From contig NZ_CP042593.1 of NCBI RefSeq assembly GCF_007995155.1, positions 4,010,001-4,074,000 on the forward strand: DNA of 64,000 bases. Reading direction: 5' to 3'. This stretch comes from Cytobacillus dafuensis. GTDB taxonomy: Bacteria > Bacillota > Bacilli > Bacillales > Cytobacillaceae. Shown in pieces: positions 55,820 through 63,980 of this stretch. Within the stretch, counting starts at the first letter, position 1; the number at the start of each line of letters is the position of its first letter. Both the position numbers and the translations under genes were made by a program. Below the pieces are notes generated by a model, which saw only the letters and a list, made by a program, of their open reading frames with translations, ran no database searches and was not told where the DNA came from.

Positions 55820-56995
55820 TTAATCACTATTAGAAAACATATATTTTTTATGGTGATAGCGAATAGAAAAAATCAAGCTAATCGCAAGCATATTCCCCAT
55901 AAGCGAGCTGCCGCCATAGCTAATGAATGGCAAGGGGATCCCTGTAATCGGCAGTACACCAATTGTCATACCAATATTTTGGAAGACGTGGAAGGTAATC
56001 ATACTAATAACCCCTACACAAATATAAGTATAGAAGTTATTTTTCGTTTCCATCCCCACCTTCGTTATATGATAAATAAGAAGGAAGAACAAACTTACAA
56101 CAAGACTAGCCCCGATAAAACCAAACTCTTCGCCTATAATACTGAAGATGAAGTCTGTATGGCTCTCCGGCAAATAAACTTCCCTTGTTCCATAGCCTTT
56201 TCCACTTGTTTCCCCTGATCCAATCGCAAGAAGAGACCTCGTTAATTGAAATCCTGTAGAGCTCTGGTAATTATATGGGTCGATCCATGAATAAATACGG
56301 CCAAATTGATATTCCTTAACGCCAAAATATTTCTCTAAAATCTCAGGCTTCGCAAGAACTAAGTACATAATACCCGAAATTAGCGTTATACCCGTTCCAA
56401 AAATAGGCGCAAGAATCTTCCATGTAATACCAGAAATAAAAATCATCCCGAGCATGATCGCAATAAAGACAAGGCCCGTACCAAGATCAGGCTGTTGCAT
56501 CACAAGCAAAAGAGGCAAGCCTGTAAAAAAGCCTATCTTGATGAGAAGCCAAAAATCGGTTTGGATTGTTTTAATTGGATTCTTATGATGATGCTCATCA
56601 ATTACACGCGCAAGGACAAGAATAATAAAGACCTTTACAAGCTCTGATGGCTGTAACGAGCCCATCCCTGGGACTATAAACCAAGCTTTGGCACCATTAA
56701 TAACAGGAGCGATACTACTAGGTGCCACAATTAAGAAACCAAGCAAGAATAATCCAAAGCCGTATGCATACCAAGAAATCTTCTTTAACTGCTCTGAATC
56801 AAGCGTAATAACTGCCGCAATAATACCCGTACCAACTATATACCAAACAATTTGTTTTAAAAGGAAATTCTCACTATATTGCCCTGTCGTCTGTGCACTA
56901 TAAATAGAAATACAGCTTACTAAAAATAATAAAAATAATATCAATACTAGACTATAATCTAGCTTAGGAGGGTTTGTTGTTTTATTAGAAGTCAT
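55820..56995 (-). CDS. FtsW/RodA/SpoVE-family peptidoglycan glycosyltransferase (RodA-like)
   Basis: 391 residues from the ATG at 56995, with GAGGAG upstream; the longer frame enters repeat C4. Ten membrane segments and the SEDS signatures: GAKAWFIVPGMGSLQPSEL, the DLGTG region and ITGIPLPFISYGGSSLMGN. The GIPLPFISYGGSS form resembles RodA more than FtsW. It polymerises lipid II with a class B PBP; which morphogenetic process it serves here is open, as no partner gene is adjacent. Confidence 0.9.
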   Translation of the reverse strand: MTSNKTTNPPKLDYSLVLILFLLFLVSCISIYSAQTTGQYSENFLLKQIVWYIVGTGIIAAVITLDSEQLKKISWYAYGFGLFLLGFLIVAPSSIAPVINGAKAWFIVPGMGSLQPSELVKVFIILVLARVIDEHHHKNPIKTIQTDFWLLIKIGFFTGLPLLLVMQQPDLGTGLVFIAIMLGMIFISGITWKILAPIFGTGITLISGIMYLVLAKPEILEKYFGVKEYQFGRIYSWIDPYNYQSSTGFQLTRSLLAIGSGETSGKGYGTREVYLPESHTDFIFSIIGEEFGFIGASLVVSLFFLLIYHITKVGMETKNNFYTYICVGVISMITFHVFQNIGMTIGVLPITGIPLPFISYGGSSLMGNMLAISLIFSIRYHHKKYMFSNSD

Positions 56996-57011
56996 ATCAA
57001 TCTCCTCGACA

Positions 57012-57097
57012 GAAAAGCTTAAAGCGCCTTTGGAACAATCAAAGGACAATTGCTCCTGTGATGGGAAGGCGCTAGAGCTAGATATTTCTCAAACTCA
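57012..57097 (+). repeat. Dispersed repeat family C, copy C4 (short)
   Basis: AAAAGCTTAAAGCGCC at the left, GGCGCTAGAGCTAGATATTTCTCAAA at the right, with an unrelated or deleted core. Confidence 0.78.
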
Positions 57098-57199
57098 CCA
57101 AAATTTATCTCTTGTATCTTTTAAATTATATCAACACTTCATTATATTAATTATCAACGCAATTCACAACTTCAAGATTGTGATTGGTGATAATTGCTA

Positions 57200-57961
57200 T
57201 TATCCAAAATAGTGCTCGCGAATATCTTCCTTCATCCATTCTATATTATTTGGTACTTGTGGAATAAAATACCCAATAAATAATGGCGTTGTAATAAATC
57301 GCGGAACAATTTTTGCATAAATATCACCGTTCAACTGGTAGAAAAACAAATTATAGCTACCACAAAAAAACGGGAAATTATTTAAAATATAATGTGCAGC
57401 AATCTGAATGTATTTAGAAAATGATGTAAGATCATAGATATCCCTAAGCTTTACATTAAACTCATAAAAGCCCACTCTTGGGGCAGTAGAAATGGAAAAA
57501 ACCGTCCCATTTTTTTCATGTATGGTTAACCCTTCAAAATCGGACGCTTGCACCTTGTCTTCATATTTAATCTCATTGAGTCCAATGATTTGCATATGGG
57601 GGTGGGCAATCGTTCCTCCAGATAACGGACCATGATTCTTAAAGAAAATAACGGATTGATATTGCTCGGATTCTGACATCTCAAGCCAGTGGGTTAAGCC
57701 AAATCGAATCAGTTTTATTAGATGATCTTCTGGATAGATAGATAACTCCCCATGACAATCATCGGTTTCAATTAATACTGTTTGATACGTATTTTCCAAA
57801 ACGGGATATTTATTTTTTAATAATATAATAGACCCATCTACCGCTAAAATATCTGTCAGCTTCTCCCTTTCACAAAAAGGACAGCTTTGTTCTTTATCTC
57901 TAATACTATTAGGTTTTTTTCGTCCAATACCTGTATTAAAAAATAGATGAGTTTGACTCAT
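57200..57961 (-). CDS. DUF4931 protein, HIT/GalT-like
   Basis: 253 residues. CPFC at about 27-30 and TIAHPHMQIIGL (about 116-127) give a zinc-like Cys pair and the HxHxQ active site of GalT-type nucleotidyl transferases within the HIT superfamily; the C-terminal half has the doubled domain pattern of GalT. DUF4931 is a Bacillales family with unknown substrate. GGTGGAT precedes the ATG. It is a single gene with no operon partner. Confidence 0.8.
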   Translation of the reverse strand: MSQTHLFFNTGIGRKKPNSIRDKEQSCPFCEREKLTDILAVDGSIILLKNKYPVLENTYQTVLIETDDCHGELSIYPEDHLIKLIRFGLTHWLEMSESEQYQSVIFFKNHGPLSGGTIAHPHMQIIGLNEIKYEDKVQASDFEGLTIHEKNGTVFSISTAPRVGFYEFNVKLRDIYDLTSFSKYIQIAAHYILNNFPFFCGSYNLFFYQLNGDIYAKIVPRFITTPLFIGYFIPQVPNNIEWMKEDIREHYFG

Positions 57962-58037
57962 TATAAATCCACCTGCTTTTCTTCTGTCTACTCTTATTCT
58001 ATTGAATTAATATCTAATTGGCGAGAGGAATGTATTG

Positions 58038-58090
58038 TTAGAAAATTATTGCGTTCGCCAAATCCTTCTGGAGAATACCTTCTTTTTTGC
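58038..58090 (+). repeat. Diverged copy of repeat D
   Basis: TTAGAAAATTATTGCGTTCG, CCAAATCCTTCTGGAGAATACCTTC aligns along its length with the hairpin half of D3 but the arms no longer pair fully. Confidence 0.55.
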
Positions 58091-58121
58091 AAAGAAAAAA
58101 GCGCACCTTAATCGATGCGCA
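58091..58121 (-). terminator. Terminator after the FixH/YtkA-like gene
   Basis: On the minus strand TGCGCA...GGTGCGC forms the stem and continues TTTTTTCTTT; about 10 bases after the stop at 58130. Confidence 0.82.
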
Positions 58122-58129
58122 ATTAGTCA

Positions 58130-58882
58130 CTATTCAACAGTTACAGCTTCTTCTGTATGCTCATGAAGTCCTTCATCGTTTTCCACATGAATTCTTACAG
58201 TATAATTTCCACTTGCCGGAAATTGATAATCAGTTGTGTATTCCCCATTCTCTCCCTCTGTCATATCGACCCATGCTGGATTGGAATCCTTCTGGAATAT
58301 TTCAAGTCGAACATTTGCTTTCGTAAGCGGTTTATTGTCTTTTTGTAAGTGAACAGCTAAAGGGATTTGCTGAGATGCTTTTACTTGCTCTGGTTTTTGC
58401 AAATGAATAGACACGTCACCGTGATACTGACCATGCTCATCACCTTGTTCATTATGTTCATGCTGAGCAGCTTCCACATTTCCTACTTGAATGGTTTTTG
58501 TTGGCATTGTATGCATATTCCTTGCTGTTACATGGGATTGAACATTGTAGACTCCATCTTCAGAAAAGGTGTGTTTAGCTATATACTTCCCTTTTTCAGA
58601 ATGCTTAGCTTCAATCTTTTCACTTGAATCCTTTTGTCCTTCTTTCCAAACCTCAAACTTCACTTCGCTTGCATCTTCAACTAATTCTTTCCCTTGCTTA
58701 ACCGTAACGGCTAATTCTGTTTCCTTACCAACTTCTGCTTTTTCAGGAATATCAATCACGGCTTCAATAATAGCTGGTAATTCAGCGTCATTTTGATCCC
58801 CATTATTTTTTTCTTGCCCCGTATTACCACACCCTGCTAATAATACTGAGCTCATTAATAAAACCGTCATCCATTTTTTCAA
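58130..58882 (-). CDS. FixH/YtkA-domain lipoprotein
   Basis: 250 residues. The best start is the TTG at 58882 (KKWMTVLLMSSVLLAGC, lipobox LAGC at about 17) with GTGGG seven bases upstream; a GTG at 58894 is possible. Two YtkA-like immunoglobulin-type modules (about 40-125 and 150-250) each end with a GxYxxxxxFxxxGxYxV pattern. Between them lies a His-rich stretch (AAQHEHNEQGDEHGQYHGD), which suggests metal binding, for example copper. Export to the outer membrane face; role unproven. Confidence 0.82.
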   Translation of the reverse strand: MKKWMTVLLMSSVLLAGCGNTGQEKNNGDQNDAELPAIIEAVIDIPEKAEVGKETELAVTVKQGKELVEDASEVKFEVWKEGQKDSSEKIEAKHSEKGKYIAKHTFSEDGVYNVQSHVTARNMHTMPTKTIQVGNVEAAQHEHNEQGDEHGQYHGDVSIHLQKPEQVKASQQIPLAVHLQKDNKPLTKANVRLEIFQKDSNPAWVDMTEGENGEYTTDYQFPASGNYTVRIHVENDEGLHEHTEEAVTVE

Positions 58883-58964
58883 AATTATTCCCACTTTCTA
58901 AATAAATCGTCATAGTAACACTATAGACTTTAATTGTGATAAAAAAATGAAATTTCCTCGTATA

Positions 58965-59097
58965 ATAGAAAAACTTCTCTTTCACTACATCCTTCGGCGA
59001 TTACCTTAGTTTTATTTATACAATCATTTTAGCAAAGTTACTATTGAAACGTCACATACTCTATAGTACGCAAATAAACTTATACTATCTTATTAGC
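58965..59097 (+). repeat. Diverged full-length copy of repeat D adjoining repeat A5
   Basis: TAGAAAAACTTC...CCTTCGGCGATTACCTTAG..., a central AT-rich part and the tail CTATAGTACGCAAATAAACTTA..CTTATTAGC follow D3 in order. It is followed with no gap by repeat A5 at 59098. Confidence 0.65.
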
Positions 59098-59347
59098 TGA
59101 CTGTGTTAAACTTCCCTGTTGATTTCCGCTGCAGGCACTTAGCGATCGCGGGTGGTCCGGGAGCCTCCTCGTCGAAGAGCGCTCCTGCGTGGTCTCCCTT
59201 TGACACGCTTCTCCCGCAGGACGTTGAATAATCTTCCCCGAATACTCACCGCACGAAGAAAATGCGAATGCATTTTTGAGGATCTCGTGCCTTCCGCTCC
59301 AATCAACAACAAAATAGCATTTTCAACACTGAGCTTAACACAGCCTA
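59098..59347 (+). repeat. Dispersed repeat family A, copy A5 (best preserved ends)
   Basis: It begins TGACTGTGTTAAACTTCC and ends GAGCTTAACACAGCCTA: inverted terminal repeats of about 11 bases. Internally it matches A1 almost throughout (CACTTAGCGATCGCGGGTGG, GTCGAAGAGCGCTCCTGCG, AATGCGAATGCATTTTTGAG). Confidence 0.93.
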
Positions 59348-59399
59348 TAAGTATTACCCCTTAATTTAAAAAATATGGACAAAATGTGACAATATCATA

Positions 59400-59439
59400 C
59401 AAAACTCAACAAAACTAAATGAAACTTAACAAAAGTCAC
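59400..59439 (+). promoter_or_regulatory. Four 10-bp direct repeats upstream of the tup regulator
   Basis: CAAAACTCAA, CAAAACTAAA, TGAAACTTAA and CAAAAGTCAC follow each other with no spacer at 59400, 59410, 59420 and 59430 (consensus CAAAACTnAA). A period of one helical turn suggests a cooperative operator. It ends about 57 bases before the TTG start of the excisionase-type regulator. Confidence 0.6.
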
Positions 59440-59496
59440 AGAAACCTCTCTCTTTTTCTAGTATTTTATGAAAGGGTTAAGAAAGAAGGTGATCGT

Positions 59497-60423
59497 TTGC
59501 AAGAGAAGACCTATACACCTGATGAAGTCGCAAAAATGTTCAAAATATCTAAGAATACGGTTTATGAACTTATAAAGCGTGGGGAACTTCTTGCTTTTAA
59601 GGTAGGAAATAAAATGAGAATCGAAAAAAGTGAGATTGATCGCTTTATAGATGGAAAGAAACCGTCAGACTCTTCAAGGCTGATGAGTATACCTTATCAA
59701 GAGGAACAGCTTCGTCTTGCTGGAAGTCATGATTTTTTAATCGAACAATTAATTAAATACATGACAAGGCAATCTAGCGGTTTATCGGTTCAACCTACTT
59801 TTATAGGAAGTTTAGAGGGGTTAATGATGCTTTACAGAGGAAATTGCGATGTAGCTGCCATTCATTTGCTAGATCCTTCAACGAAGGAATACAATCTTCC
59901 TATTATTAAGCAGCTCTTTACTCATGAAAAGATCACTGTTTTGAGACTTGCCGAAAGAGAGCAGGGCATTATTACTGCCCAAGGAAACCCGAAAGGAATT
60001 TATAACTTTAAAGATCTCGCCCGTAAGGATGTCCGATTCGTTAACCGGCAAAAAGGCTCAGGCACCCGCTTTCTTTTTGATACCATTTTAGCTGATGAAA
60101 AAATTGTACCATCAGATATTAGAGGATATGAGAATGAAGAATGGAATCATCTCTCAACTGCTGCTTATATTAGCAACGGCGAAGCGGATGCAGCGTTTGG
60201 GATTCTCTCTGCTGCAAGCAAGCTTGATTTAAACTTTATTCCTGTTGCGAAGGAAAAATTTGACCTTGTATTCAGATGGACACCGCAAAATGAGAAAGCC
60301 TTACAGCTATTAATGGATATCATTCAACTCACAGATTTTAAAGAGAGCATTGGTCAATCCGGTGGATATGATGTCAGGGAGTTTGGTTTAATCACTTATA
60401 ACACAAAAGCATGGAGGAACTAG
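59497..60423 (+). CDS. Transcriptional regulator: excisionase-type HTH fused to a PBP-like ligand domain
   Basis: 308 residues from the TTG at 59497 (AAGGTG upstream; the longer frame would start inside the direct repeats). YTPDEVAKMFKISKNTVYELIKRGELLAFKVGNKMRIEKSEIDRFI (about 6-50) is a MerR/excisionase-like winged HTH; the remainder is a PBP domain (PF12727) with VNRQKGSGTRFLFDTIL and NGEADAAFGI, which in relatives senses an oxyanion such as molybdate or tungstate. It lies one base from tupA, so it most likely controls tupABC. Confidence 0.88.
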   Translation: MQEKTYTPDEVAKMFKISKNTVYELIKRGELLAFKVGNKMRIEKSEIDRFIDGKKPSDSSRLMSIPYQEEQLRLAGSHDFLIEQLIKYMTRQSSGLSVQPTFIGSLEGLMMLYRGNCDVAAIHLLDPSTKEYNLPIIKQLFTHEKITVLRLAEREQGIITAQGNPKGIYNFKDLARKDVRFVNRQKGSGTRFLFDTILADEKIVPSDIRGYENEEWNHLSTAAYISNGEADAAFGILSAASKLDLNFIPVAKEKFDLVFRWTPQNEKALQLLMDIIQLTDFKESIGQSGGYDVREFGLITYNTKAWRN

Positions 60424-60424
60424 A

Positions 60425-61303
60425 ATGAAACTAAACAAATTTTTTACAGTCAGCTTACTAGCTGTGTTCTTATTTATGATGTCTGCTTGTTCCAATTCAA
60501 CAGCTGACACAAATGAAAAAAATCAATCAAAGCCTGAAGAGGCAAAAACAGAGGAAGTAAAGGATTTAATTTTAGCGACAACAACAAGTACGCAGGATAG
60601 CGGACTTCTAGATGTGTTAATTCCAATGTTTGAAGAAGAACAAAAAAATACGAATGTAAAAACAATCGCCGTTGGAACAGGACAAGCATTGGAAATGGGC
60701 GTGAAAGGTGAAGCAGACGTTCTTCTTGTCCACGCTCCTGAAGCTGAACAAGAAATTGTAGACAGCGGGGATGCAATCAACCGTAAGCGTGTGATGTATA
60801 ATGATTATATTATTGTTGGCCCATCCGCAGATCCAGCAGGTATTAAAGACATGGATGTAAAAGCAGCATTCAAGCAATTGCACGATAAAGGTGCCGTTTT
60901 CATTTCAAGAGGCGATGATTCTGGTACTCATAAAAAAGAACTTGGAATTTGGAAGTCTATAGAAATTACGCCAGCGGATAATAAAGGCTATGCTGAAACC
61001 GGACAAGGAATGGGGAATACTCTCCAAGTGGCTGCTGAAAAGCAAGGATATGTATTAACTGACCGCGCAACCTATTTAGCTCAAAAAGATAATGTCGATT
61101 TAGACATCATGGTTGAAGGCGACGATGATCTATTAAATATTTATCATGTTATGCAAGTAAACCCTGAAAAGCATGACAAAGTAAACAGTGAAGGTGCAGA
61201 AGCATTTGTACAATTTATAATTGCTGATAAAACACAAAAGGTAATTGAAGAATTCGGAAAAGAAGATTTCGGACAATCCCTTTTCGTTCCATATACTGAG
61301 TAG
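60425..61303 (+). CDS. tupA: Tungstate ABC transporter, substrate-binding lipoprotein TupA
   Basis: 292 residues, ATG with GGAGGAA upstream. Lipobox MSAC (Cys about 21); LATTTSTQDSGLLDVL (about 49-64) is the oxyanion-binding TTTS motif of TupA, followed by VGTGQALEMGVKGEADVLLVHAP and SRGDDSGTHKKELGIW. TupA proteins bind tungstate far better than molybdate; the sequence alone does not prove selectivity. Confidence 0.92.
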   Translation: MKLNKFFTVSLLAVFLFMMSACSNSTADTNEKNQSKPEEAKTEEVKDLILATTTSTQDSGLLDVLIPMFEEEQKNTNVKTIAVGTGQALEMGVKGEADVLLVHAPEAEQEIVDSGDAINRKRVMYNDYIIVGPSADPAGIKDMDVKAAFKQLHDKGAVFISRGDDSGTHKKELGIWKSIEITPADNKGYAETGQGMGNTLQVAAEKQGYVLTDRATYLAQKDNVDLDIMVEGDDDLLNIYHVMQVNPEKHDKVNSEGAEAFVQFIIADKTQKVIEEFGKEDFGQSLFVPYTE

Positions 61304-61315
61304 AAATGCGTAATT

Positions 61316-61346
61316 ACTCTTTTTTTAAAAAAGAGTTTAATTTTTC
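61316..61346 (+). terminator. Attenuator-like terminator between tupA and tupB
   Basis: ACTCTTTTTT and AAAAAAGAGT pair with almost no loop and are followed by TTAATTTTTC, 13 bases after the tupA stop. With repeat C5 it separates the binding-protein gene from the permease gene. Confidence 0.7.
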
Positions 61347-61349
61347 TGA

Positions 61350-61487
61350 ATTTAAGAAATGTCTAGCTCCAGCGCCTACCCCCTCGTGGTCATAAGCCAG
61401 TCCGCCAAGAAGGTTAAAGAACAACCTTCCTGTCGGCCCGTCTTATGCTTGTCGGGGGTGAGCAAGGCGCTTGCGCTTTTCTAATAA
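61350..61487 (-). repeat. Dispersed repeat family C, copy C5 (inverted) inside the tup operon
   Basis: GAAATGTCTAGCTCCAGCGC, CTACCCCCTCGTGGTCATAAGCC, GCCCGTCTTATGCTTGTCGG, GGGGTGAGC and GGCGCTTGCGCTTTTCTAA: the reverse of C1. The inner hairpin is AGGTTAAAGAACAACCT with different arms. Confidence 0.92.
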
Positions 61488-61503
61488 GAAAGCTGGAATT
61501 TAC

Positions 61504-62202
61504 ATGGACTTATTAATTGAAGGAATGAGAGAAGCTATCGAAATGCTGATTTCAGGAAATCCTGAAATATTTGAGATTACTTGGCTCACTTTAAAGGTTT
61601 CATTAAGCGCCATCTTAATCAGTACATTAATCGGTATTCCGATCGGGGTCATATTAGGACTTACTGCATTTCGTGGCAGACGATTGCTGCTTGTCTTAGT
61701 CAACATTGGAATGGGACTTCCCCCTGTTGTAGCCGGTTTATGGATTACGATGCTCTTATGGAGATCAGGTCCGTTAGGTTCGCTCACTTTATTATATAGC
61801 CCATATGCAATTGTTATGGCACAAGTCCTTGTATCTCTTCCAATTGTTATTGGACTAACGTGCAGTGCTTTTCAACAAATCGATAAAAACATGCTCATCC
61901 AAATCAAGTCATTAGGAGCAACACGATTTCAAACCGTTTCATTGCTATTAAGAGAAACGAGAATTGCTATCATGGCTGCCATTATGGCTGGATTCGGGAG
62001 AGTGATTGCTGAAGTCGGAGCAGCGATGATGGTTGGTGGAAATATTCGTGGGGAAACGAGGATTTTAACAACATCCATTGTGATGGAAGTTTCCAAAGGG
62101 AACTTTGATGTGGCACTAGCCCTCTCTTTTATCCTAATGAGCTTGGCATTTATTATTACCTTTTTCTTAACCATTTTACAGCAAAGGAATAAAAAACAAT
62201 GA
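61504..62202 (+). CDS. tupB: Tungstate ABC transporter, permease TupB
   Basis: 232 residues from the ATG at 61504; the TTG at 61471 that opens the frame is part of repeat C5. Only a weak ribosome site (CTGGAA) is present. Five membrane helices; the EAA loop is IKSLGATRFQTVSLLLRETR (about 138-157) and GFGRVIAEVGAAMMVGGN is typical of TupB. The repeat insertion has replaced the usual short gap to tupA. Confidence 0.9.
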   Translation: MDLLIEGMREAIEMLISGNPEIFEITWLTLKVSLSAILISTLIGIPIGVILGLTAFRGRRLLLVLVNIGMGLPPVVAGLWITMLLWRSGPLGSLTLLYSPYAIVMAQVLVSLPIVIGLTCSAFQQIDKNMLIQIKSLGATRFQTVSLLLRETRIAIMAAIMAGFGRVIAEVGAAMMVGGNIRGETRILTTSIVMEVSKGNFDVALALSFILMSLAFIITFFLTILQQRNKKQ

Positions 62203-62945
62203 AACCGCTCATCCACTTAGATCATATTCAGTATACAAGCAAAGAGCGTACCATTCTCTCTGTTCCTGAATTATCGATTTTCCAAGGGGAAATCCTTGGA
62301 ATTATGGGGCCAAATGGAGCAGGAAAAAGCACACTTGTCAAAATCCTATCATGCCTGCAAGCACCCACATCTGGAAAGATATTCTATAACGGCATAGAAG
62401 TTCCTGCCGGTAATGTTTCTCTGGAACAAAGGAGGAAATGGGCAGTCGTTCTGCAACAAACACTTATTTTTGACACAACTGTATTTCAAAATGTTGCAGC
62501 AGGATTAAAAATTCGTAAGGTGCAAAAGGCTATTATTAAAGAGAAGGTTGAATACTGGCTCGAAAAATTCGGCATTTCCCACCTTGCAAAGAAAAACGCC
62601 CATCAATTATCTGGAGGAGAGGCACAAAGAGTTAATCTTGCAAGAGCGTTAATCCTCGAACCTGAAGTACTCTATTTGGATGAACCTTTTTCTGCTCTTG
62701 ATTATCCTACAAAGGTAAGGCTAATCAAAGATTTTAGTTCCATACTGAAAGAAACTAGTACTACAACCGTATTTGTCAGCCATGATATTTCGGAAGTGAA
62801 ATTCTTGACTGATAGGCTGGCCATTTTGAAATTAGGGGAAATTATACAACTCGGTTTTACCGCGGAAGTACTCCAATCCCCTAATCATGAAGCGGCTAGC
62901 TTTTTAAACGAAATGACGCTAAATCTTGAAAATGACAGCATATAG
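62199..62945 (+). CDS. tupC: Tungstate ABC transporter, ATPase TupC
   Basis: 248 residues. Walker A GPNGAGKS (about 37-44), signature LSGGEAQR (about 139-146), Walker B VLYLDEPFSALD (about 157-168), H-loop VSHD. Its ATG overlaps the tupB stop by four bases (ATGA), so the two are translationally coupled. Its stop codon lies in the arm of the terminator at 62935. Confidence 0.93.
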   Translation: MKPLIHLDHIQYTSKERTILSVPELSIFQGEILGIMGPNGAGKSTLVKILSCLQAPTSGKIFYNGIEVPAGNVSLEQRRKWAVVLQQTLIFDTTVFQNVAAGLKIRKVQKAIIKEKVEYWLEKFGISHLAKKNAHQLSGGEAQRVNLARALILEPEVLYLDEPFSALDYPTKVRLIKDFSSILKETSTTTVFVSHDISEVKFLTDRLAILKLGEIIQLGFTAEVLQSPNHEAASFLNEMTLNLENDSI

Positions 62946-62966
62946 GTATTCTATATGCTGTTTTTC
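62935..62966 (+). terminator. Terminator of the tup operon
   Basis: ACAGCATATAG (62935-62945) and CTATATGCTGT (62951-62961) form an 11-bp perfect stem with a five-base loop, followed by TTTTC. The tupC stop codon is inside the left arm. Confidence 0.92.
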
Positions 62967-63007
62967 TATTTTTCCTACTACAAGTATAAGAAGGATGAAG
63001 GAAAAAC

Positions 63008-63146
63008 CATTAGAAAAACTTGGCGTTCGCCAAGTCCTTTTTGGCGAATGCCTTAGTTTTTCTTATGCGATCTTATTAGCAGATATTAAATTGAACACAC
63101 TCTTTACTTTAGTACGTTAATAAACTTAAACTTCCCTTTTAGCCAA
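63008..63146 (+). repeat. Dispersed repeat family D, copy D3 (most complete)
   Basis: CATTAGAAAAACTTGGCGTT, GCCAAGTCCTTTTTGGCG, AATGCCTTAGTTTTTCTTAT, GCGATCTTATTAGCAG, then the tail CTCTTTACTTTAGTACG, TTAATAAACTTAAACTTCCC. It is the best reference copy for both the hairpin half and the tail. Confidence 0.9.
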
Positions 63147-63221
63147 AAAAATGGGAAATAACTAGTATTCACCTTACATCTTTTGTTTTAATTAAAGTAG
63201 AAAATAAAAGGAGTGATAGGA

Positions 63222-63980
63222 TTGAATTTTGCAATCATAACTGGCGCCTCAAAAGGTCTTGGAGCTTCAATAGCAGAAAGAATGATTATGGAAAAAGTAG
63301 GAATAATCTCTGTTTCAAGAACTGAGAATAAAGGACTGAAAGAGTTAGCAGCAGAAAATCAAGTATTCTATCAACATTTTTCTTGCAACCTTTCCCTTCC
63401 TGAAGAGATTGAAATGACATTTAAGAAAGTTTTAACAACTCTAGAATCATATGATTCTAAAGTTGTTTATGTTATCAATAATGCTGGAGTGATCGATCCA
63501 ATCTCAACAGCAGGGAATCTTGATCATCAAGCGCTCATCCAAAATGTCCATATCAACCTAATTGCTCCTATTATGATTTCGAATATCCTTTTAAATAATA
63601 TCAAAAGCAAAATGAAGATTGTGAATGTATCCTCAGGTGCTGCTGAAAATCCATACCAAGGCTGGAGTGCCTACTGCAGTACAAAGGCAGGGCTAAATAT
63701 GTTCACAAAAACTGCTGCAGCCGAACAGGAAACTATCGGATCATCTCATAAAATTATCGCCTTTAGCCCAGGAATAATGGACACAGATATGCAAGGAACT
63801 ATTCGATCCTCATCAAAAGAAGCATTTAATGACCTTGAAAAATTTAAGGAATATAAAGAAAAAGGGCTACTAAGACCTGCAAAAGTTGTTGCCAGTGCAT
63901 TAGTAGACCTGTTAATGAGAGAGCCAATCGAAAGTGGAAAAGTCTATCATGTGAATGAGCTTATTAATAACAAGTATTAG
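63222..63980 (+). CDS. yueD: Short-chain dehydrogenase (benzil reductase, YueD-like)
   Basis: 252 residues from the TTG at 63222 (GGAG eight bases before; the GTG at 63213 overlaps it). SDR motifs: TGASKGLG (about 7-14) for NADP, NNAG (about 87-90), Ser of VSSGAAE (about 137-143) and YCSTK (about 152-156) with catalytic Tyr and Lys. ERMIMEKVGIISVSRTENK fits the YueD/sepiapterin-reductase-like group, known in Bacillus for reducing benzil to (S)-benzoin; the natural substrate is unknown. Stand-alone gene. Confidence 0.85.
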   Translation: MNFAIITGASKGLGASIAERMIMEKVGIISVSRTENKGLKELAAENQVFYQHFSCNLSLPEEIEMTFKKVLTTLESYDSKVVYVINNAGVIDPISTAGNLDHQALIQNVHINLIAPIMISNILLNNIKSKMKIVNVSSGAAENPYQGWSAYCSTKAGLNMFTKTAAAEQETIGSSHKIIAFSPGIMDTDMQGTIRSSSKEAFNDLEKFKEYKEKGLLRPAKVVASALVDLLMREPIESGKVYHVNELINNKY

